DNA of 11,393 nt. It comes from Ramicandelaber brevisporus. Lineage: Eukaryota; Kickxellomycota; Ramicandelaberales; Ramicandelaberaceae. A program made the translations under genes and the position numbers. Shown piece by piece: positions 7,402 through 11,393 of the stretch. Each line of letters begins with the position of its first letter. Positions within the stretch are counted from its first letter, which is position 1. The notes under the pieces were generated by a model. The model saw nothing but the letters and a program-made list of their open reading frames with translations. It searched no databases and was not told the origin of the DNA. Location: assembly GCA_025201865.1 (NCBI GenBank), contig MU602747.1, forward strand, positions 14,875 through 26,267, in the 5' to 3' direction.

Positions 7402-8165
7402 AACAACAACAACAGACTGTACCACAGCCACAGCGGACTCCAATTGTTAATGCTAATGCGGCTGGATTGATTGAACCCAATTCACCCAATGTGGCGGCAG
7501 TTGGTGGACCAGTCGCCAGAGCAGCTATAATGTCAGCCCCAGTATCACAAGTGGCAATGCTCCCAGCTGGAAATCAACAGCGGCAACAGCAGCAACAGCA
7601 ACAACAGCCACGCCATCCACAACAGTTACCTGTTCAACAGCCACAGCAACAGCAACAGCAACAGCTACAGTTACCACCTCATAGAAGACAGCCACTTGGA
7701 GCAGAGTTTAATTTAGCACCAGCCGAGGGACTATTGACTATGCCAACGACAAGTCAGGCTCAATTGCACGAACAGCTTAATTTCAGACTGGGACTTCAAA
7801 TGAGAAGTGCTTATAATCAGCTACATATTCAACAACAACAGCATTCAAGCATGAACACGAGTGAACAACAGCAGGCAGCAAACAAGATTACAGCACTTGG
7901 AGCCAGTCCAGACCCAGAATTTGCACCAGTTGGAATTGGATTCATGACTTTGGAACAAGAAGAAGTCGTTAGAGGAATTAGGGAGTACGAGGTACCTGCA
8001 GTGGTTCAACCTCCCTCTGAGATTGATAGTCAGCTGTATTTGGGATATGCTCCAACTCTACGTGACTTCCCAAAAGTAATGCAATATCCACTCAACCCTA
8101 AGCCAAAGAATAGGAACAAGAACAAGAATAAGAAGAGTAAACAACAAACAGTGGCTGCCATTGGT

Positions 8166-8205
<40 letters not shown>

Positions 8206-10892
8206 CACAGCAGCTACAACCACAACAACCACAACAACCACAACAACAGCAGGCAGAGATGGATACAAGTGGATACAGAATAGAGTTGGACCATTATGGA
8301 AACGCAGTAGATAGAACACCGGCAATGCTAAAACAAGGAATCCAAACTATAAATGGAAATCTATTTGGTGTAAACTCACTTGATGATCAGCTACTGGACA
8401 GATATGGACCTATCAAAAGTAAACCAATAAAGCCATATCCACATCCACATTTACAAAGTGGGCAAAATGGAGGACCTCATCCAATATCACAGACACCAAC
8501 GCCAGATATAGCAGCAGGGCCAGCAGCCAGAGATGGAGTCCAAAGACATTCGACTATTGCAGCCAGACCAGGTCAATTGCGACATCGCTCAACTGATTTA
8601 ACTGATCACTTGTTGGATGGTAGTGTCATAATGGATTTATCCAATAATATTAATACCCATCGTCATAATGATAATAACAGTGGACAGATTCAGCCGAGAG
8701 TTGATGAGGAGGAAGAATCAGAGGAGGGACACACTCGCAGCAGTAGATTTGATACACAGCCAATCACAGAAGCTGGATTCAAGCTAGTCATGTTGGATTC
8801 ATTAGCCAGGCGCCAAATGTCATCAAAGAAACCAAAGCATAGTGCAGCTCAGTTTGAACGCTACAAACCTCGCAGTTATTATGATGTGGCTAAACCTCCT
8901 TCTGCCATGAAACGCAGTCAGCAACAGCAGTATCAGCAACAACAGCAACAGCAGCAACAGCAACAGCCGTTGAATCGAAATAATACAGGAGGCAGTGTAT
9001 GGATTCCAGCTCATTTGCAATCTCACCCAGCAACTGTTCAGTCGCGAAATCCACATCAAAGACAGCAAACGTTGAGATTTGCTGAGCCTGAAGTGAATCA
9101 TGATGGTGAGAACTACGATGATAATAATGATAATAATGGTAATAGCAATGGTAATAGCAATAGCAGTGAACTGGTAGCTGCAGCTGCGGTTGCATCAAGA
9201 ACGAGACGCCACTCGGATTATGGACCTCAATTGGATCCAATTACAACCACAGCAACTGGAAGTGGTGGCAGAGGAGGAGGAGTGATCCATGCAACTTCAG
9301 CGAATGCTAGTGTCCCTAACTTGCCATCTTCGCCAACTCAAATGCGTGATCTGAATTTGAATCTCGACACGTTGCACACTAAACCACTGCCCAGCATTCC
9401 TGAGCGAAGAGAGTCTCTCGAAGTGATGGAGCACATTGCTAGAAATAGGCGCTCATCCCATCCAGCTGTAGAAGTTAATGCGCGTAGAGGCAGCGCATTG
9501 GTTCCAGCAACGAGTCCAATTCTGTCCAATTTGAGCGTCAGTATACGTCCTCATTCAGCCATTGTCCAGCCAGTTACTATCAAAGCCACTCCAGTAATGT
9601 CTATTCCCTCAACTCGATCTCCCCTTCAACGCCAGCGTACATCCAACGCTTCGGAGCGGATCTTCACTGCCATCTCGCCAGTTGAAGTGGTGAGTGCTCC
9701 AGTTATTGATGCCACACCTGCACCGAATTCTGGCCGGCGTCCAAGTATGGTGCCAATACTTGATCGTGCATTCCAGCCAAGTATTGTGCCATACAGTTTA
9801 GATGGGAACAGTGCAAGCCAAGAAGAAGCAGCAGGCAACAGCAGCGGCGGCGATGGTGATGGTGCTATTGATGCGGCAGCAGCTGGTGAATTACAACGTC
9901 AGTTTGATGGAATGCCTCCTCAGATTACCAGTACAATTCAGATGCCAAAGTCACCAGCTGATTTGGAGAATCAAGCTGTAGGACATCACTTGCCAGTGGA
10001 CGATGTCGCAGTTGAACCAATACATCCATATATTACGGCAACTCATCCATTCCCAGAACCTGTTCATTATCCAGTTTCTCCAACATCGCAAAGGCAGCAA
10101 CAACAACAGCACCAACAGCAGCAACAGGCTCATGGCGTTGACATTCGTGCATCACTGGCCGCTGGTAACATTGACATTCGGTCTGCTTTGGCTGCAGGTC
10201 AAATTAATGATAATGGCAACGATAACCATGGCGACGGTGATCACAGTCGTCGCAATCGTCGCAAGTCCAAACCAAACCCGAAGCCCACAGCTACAACTAC
10301 AACAACTGGTAAAGACAAGAGCAGCACTCAACAGCGTGGCAAAAAGAACTCTTATGCAACAACTACATCTGAGGTGGTGAGAATGGCTCAACTTCATCAA
10401 CTCGCCAATATTGACTTGTCGGTTCCAATTCGGAGAGCAAGCGATGCATTCACACAGTCAAATTCAGATTCATCTCAGCCAATTTCATTTGCAGCCAACA
10501 ACAGAGGAATAAACGGAAACAGCAACAACAACAATGGCAACAATGGTGGTGATGATGGACTGAATTCAATGACAATGGTTATTGTGCCAATGGGCAGTAA
10601 CGGCGCAGTCAGTCCACTGGCAATGCCATCAAGGCGCCAAAGTGCAGTATCAGCTGGAGCAATGGCATCTGCATCTGCAGCAGCTGCTGCGAATGAGCAT
10701 CTCAATAGTGGCAGCGCTGGCCCTACTGCTGCAGCTGCTACAGCAACTATGATAGAGTCACCGTTGATGATGCAGTCAAAGTATCTGAAGAGTTTGATAA
10801 AGCAAGACAAGCTCATTAGAAAATCAACGCTTCAGCGCACCAAGCTAAGCGATCCTCTTCCAGTGCAAGCAACTACCACCACAGTCACTACA

Positions 10893-10924
<32 letters not shown>

Positions 10925-11057
10925 AACTTCCCCTATTGCTGCGCCGAAACCGCAGAAGCCGACCAAAGTCAGACGCCGTAGTAAGCATATAGACCAGCTT
11001 CCTGACATTCAAGGCAATCAGCATTTACGGCAACCATTGATTCTCACCACTGGCTAA
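4839..11057 (+). CDS. Giant Gln-rich, low-complexity protein with many RRxS sites; no known domain
   Basis: The protein is 2072 residues in one exon. I do not recognise it. It starts at the first ATG after a 400-base ATG-free stretch; the frame is open back to 4716 but without an ATG. Most of it is predicted by eye to be disordered: Gln-rich runs throughout (19 Gln at residues 841-859, 13 at 1110-1122), Ala runs (11 near 2019-2029), and Asn/Ser/Thr-rich stretches. Possible ordered or binding islands lie at 1021-1089, 1141-1204, 1305-1360 and 1973-2008. Basic-hydrophobic segments occur at ~86-97 (MMARMRRLLGFE) and ~527-549 (Arg-rich, then GFFGNLFRRGS). The N-terminus MGSPGTT fits a loose N-myristoylation pattern. 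Twelve exact RRxS motifs and one RSVSDP 14-3-3-type motif (Ser177) suggest control by PKA-like kinases. A tandem 11-residue repeat lies at 1767-1788. No catalytic, membrane-spanning or DNA-binding domain was seen. A signalling or polarity scaffold, or a transcriptional or RNA-granule co-factor, would fit; this is inference. Codon use (A-ending, CAA/CAG) differs from gene 1, in line with low expression and low complexity. Confidence 0.85.
7359..7415 (+). repeat. Polyglutamine tract, 19 codons, mainly CAA
   Basis: The codon pattern is eight CAA, two CAG, eight CAA and one CAG, coding for 19 glutamines (residues 841-859 of the large protein). The near-symmetric pattern suggests duplication of a CAA8-CAG unit followed by slippage. 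Confidence 0.95.
7584..7674 (+). repeat. Interrupted Gln-rich block
   Basis: Mixed CAA/CAG codons encode eight glutamines (7584-7607), then a PRHPQQLPVQQP spacer, then a further Gln run. The mixed codons make it older or more stable than the pure tracts. It lies in the same Gln-rich middle of the large protein. Confidence 0.8.
8166..8204 (+). repeat. Polyglutamine tract, one CAA plus twelve pure CAG
   Basis: The tract encodes 13 glutamines (residues 1110-1122). The twelve uninterrupted CAG codons (8169-8204) form a trinucleotide microsatellite likely to vary in length. It sits between a Lys/Asn-rich basic stretch (NRNKNKNKKSK) and a Gln/Pro-rich stretch. Confidence 0.95.
8926..8967 (+). repeat. 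Gln-rich tract with mixed CAA/CAG codons
   Basis: Three Gln, Tyr and eleven Gln are encoded by alternating CAG and CAA codons. It lies just after the conserved-looking island ending KPPSAMKRS. The same composition recurs at 10093-10128 (Gln runs split by a His), so Gln blocks punctuate the whole protein. Confidence 0.8.
10137..10202 (+). repeat. Two tandem copies of an 11-residue unit, (V/I)DIRxxLAAGx
   Basis: VDIRASLAAGN (10137-10169) is followed at once by IDIRSALAAGQ (10170-10202), residues 1767-1777 and 1778-1788 of the large protein. Eight of eleven positions are identical, but several codons differ (for example GCC GCT versus GCT GCA), so the repeat is maintained at protein level rather than being a fresh DNA duplication. 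It is the only short ordered-looking repeat in an otherwise low-complexity region. Confidence 0.75.
10893..10925 (+). repeat. Polyalanine tract, ten GCT plus one GCA
   Basis: Eleven alanines (residues 2019-2029) are encoded by a pure GCT microsatellite close to the C-terminus, preceded by a Thr-rich run. Slippage in strain comparisons would be expected. Confidence 0.95.
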
Positions 11058-11393
11058 CTCCAATTTTACTCCTCCGATTTCATTTTCTTGTTCCCTTTTC
11101 TTTTAGCTTTAGCTTTCTTTTTACTCTTTTAATAACTTTTACATTGTTTACATAGTTTAAACGCTCACATCAGAGTACATCTCGTCGCGTGCCTATTCGA
11201 CAGGCTATTCAGTAACAGCAAGATGCACACGATAACTTGGTATCGTCCAGTGGTGACTAACAAAGTAGCTACCACCACCACCACCCCTGTAAACCCCGAC
11301 GGTCAAAGCCAACACTGCTATTCTCTGATGTACCATCCCGGCTTTCAAACTTTCAATAGAGCTTGAAACTGCCGATATGCCGAATGGGGCTGA
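11058..11393. other. Downstream region of gene 3, no confident gene
   Basis: Bases 11058-11160 are T-rich (CTTTTCTTTTAGC and similar), as expected of a fungal 3' UTR and end-formation region, though no exact AATAAA was seen. Beyond this the base composition becomes more even, with an ACC run at 11271-11285. A minus-strand frame is open from the window edge down to a stop at 11205-11207, and a + strand frame runs from 11223 to 11366; neither is convincing. A small perfect hairpin TTTCAA-N6-TTGAAA lies at 11351-11368. No tRNA A/B box pair was recognised. Confidence 0.5.

Noticed and set aside
11174-11393. A tRNA or box C/D snoRNA near the right end (TTCGA at about 11198, CTGATGT and terminal CTGA)
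   Set aside because: No paired A and B boxes or cloverleaf could be formed, and the C/D-like boxes are imperfect with no clear terminal stem.

Overview
The window looks like nuclear DNA from an intron-poor, compact eukaryotic genome, most likely a fungus. It holds three protein genes on the + strand. Each is a single uninterrupted reading frame, with 0.37-0.55 kb between genes, AATAAA-type signals after the first gene and pyrimidine-rich leaders before the first and third. The fungal call rests mainly on the methionyl-tRNA synthetase: it has the yeast Mes1 layout (GST-like N-terminus, catalytic core, no C-terminal EMAP-II or WHEP domain) and a Mes1-like INPRCKLD stretch at the last zinc knuckle. 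An early-diverging intron-poor group such as Kickxellomycotina would fit, but that is a guess.

Layout. Bases 1-247 are the upstream region and leader of the first gene, with a Gcn4/bZIP-type TGAGTCA site, a TATA-like sequence and a pyrimidine tract. Bases 248-2650 encode an 800-residue cytosolic methionyl-tRNA synthetase. Bases 2651-3018 hold its 3' end signals and the upstream region of the second gene, including a CA microsatellite. Bases 3019-4287 encode a 422-residue enolase-superfamily protein of the 3-methylaspartate ammonia-lyase (MAL) family. Bases 4288-4838 are an AUG-poor, pyrimidine-rich leader region. Bases 4839-11057 encode a 2072-residue Gln/Ser/Pro/Ala/Asn-rich, largely disordered protein with no recognised domain. 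Bases 11058-11393 are a T-rich downstream region with no confident gene.

The genes do not form an evident pathway; each appears to be an independent nuclear gene. The most interesting signals are two. First, the MAL-like enzyme keeps the metal ligands and catalytic lysine/histidine of its family but differs at five remembered substrate-pocket positions (Gln73, Phe170, Gln172, Tyr356 and Cys361 in Clostridium numbering), in a host type not expected to have B12-dependent glutamate mutase. This suggests a changed substrate. Second, the giant polyQ protein carries twelve exact RRxS kinase sites, nine of them in its last ~610 residues, plus an exact RSxSxP 14-3-3 motif. This suggests an undescribed, densely phosphorylated scaffold.
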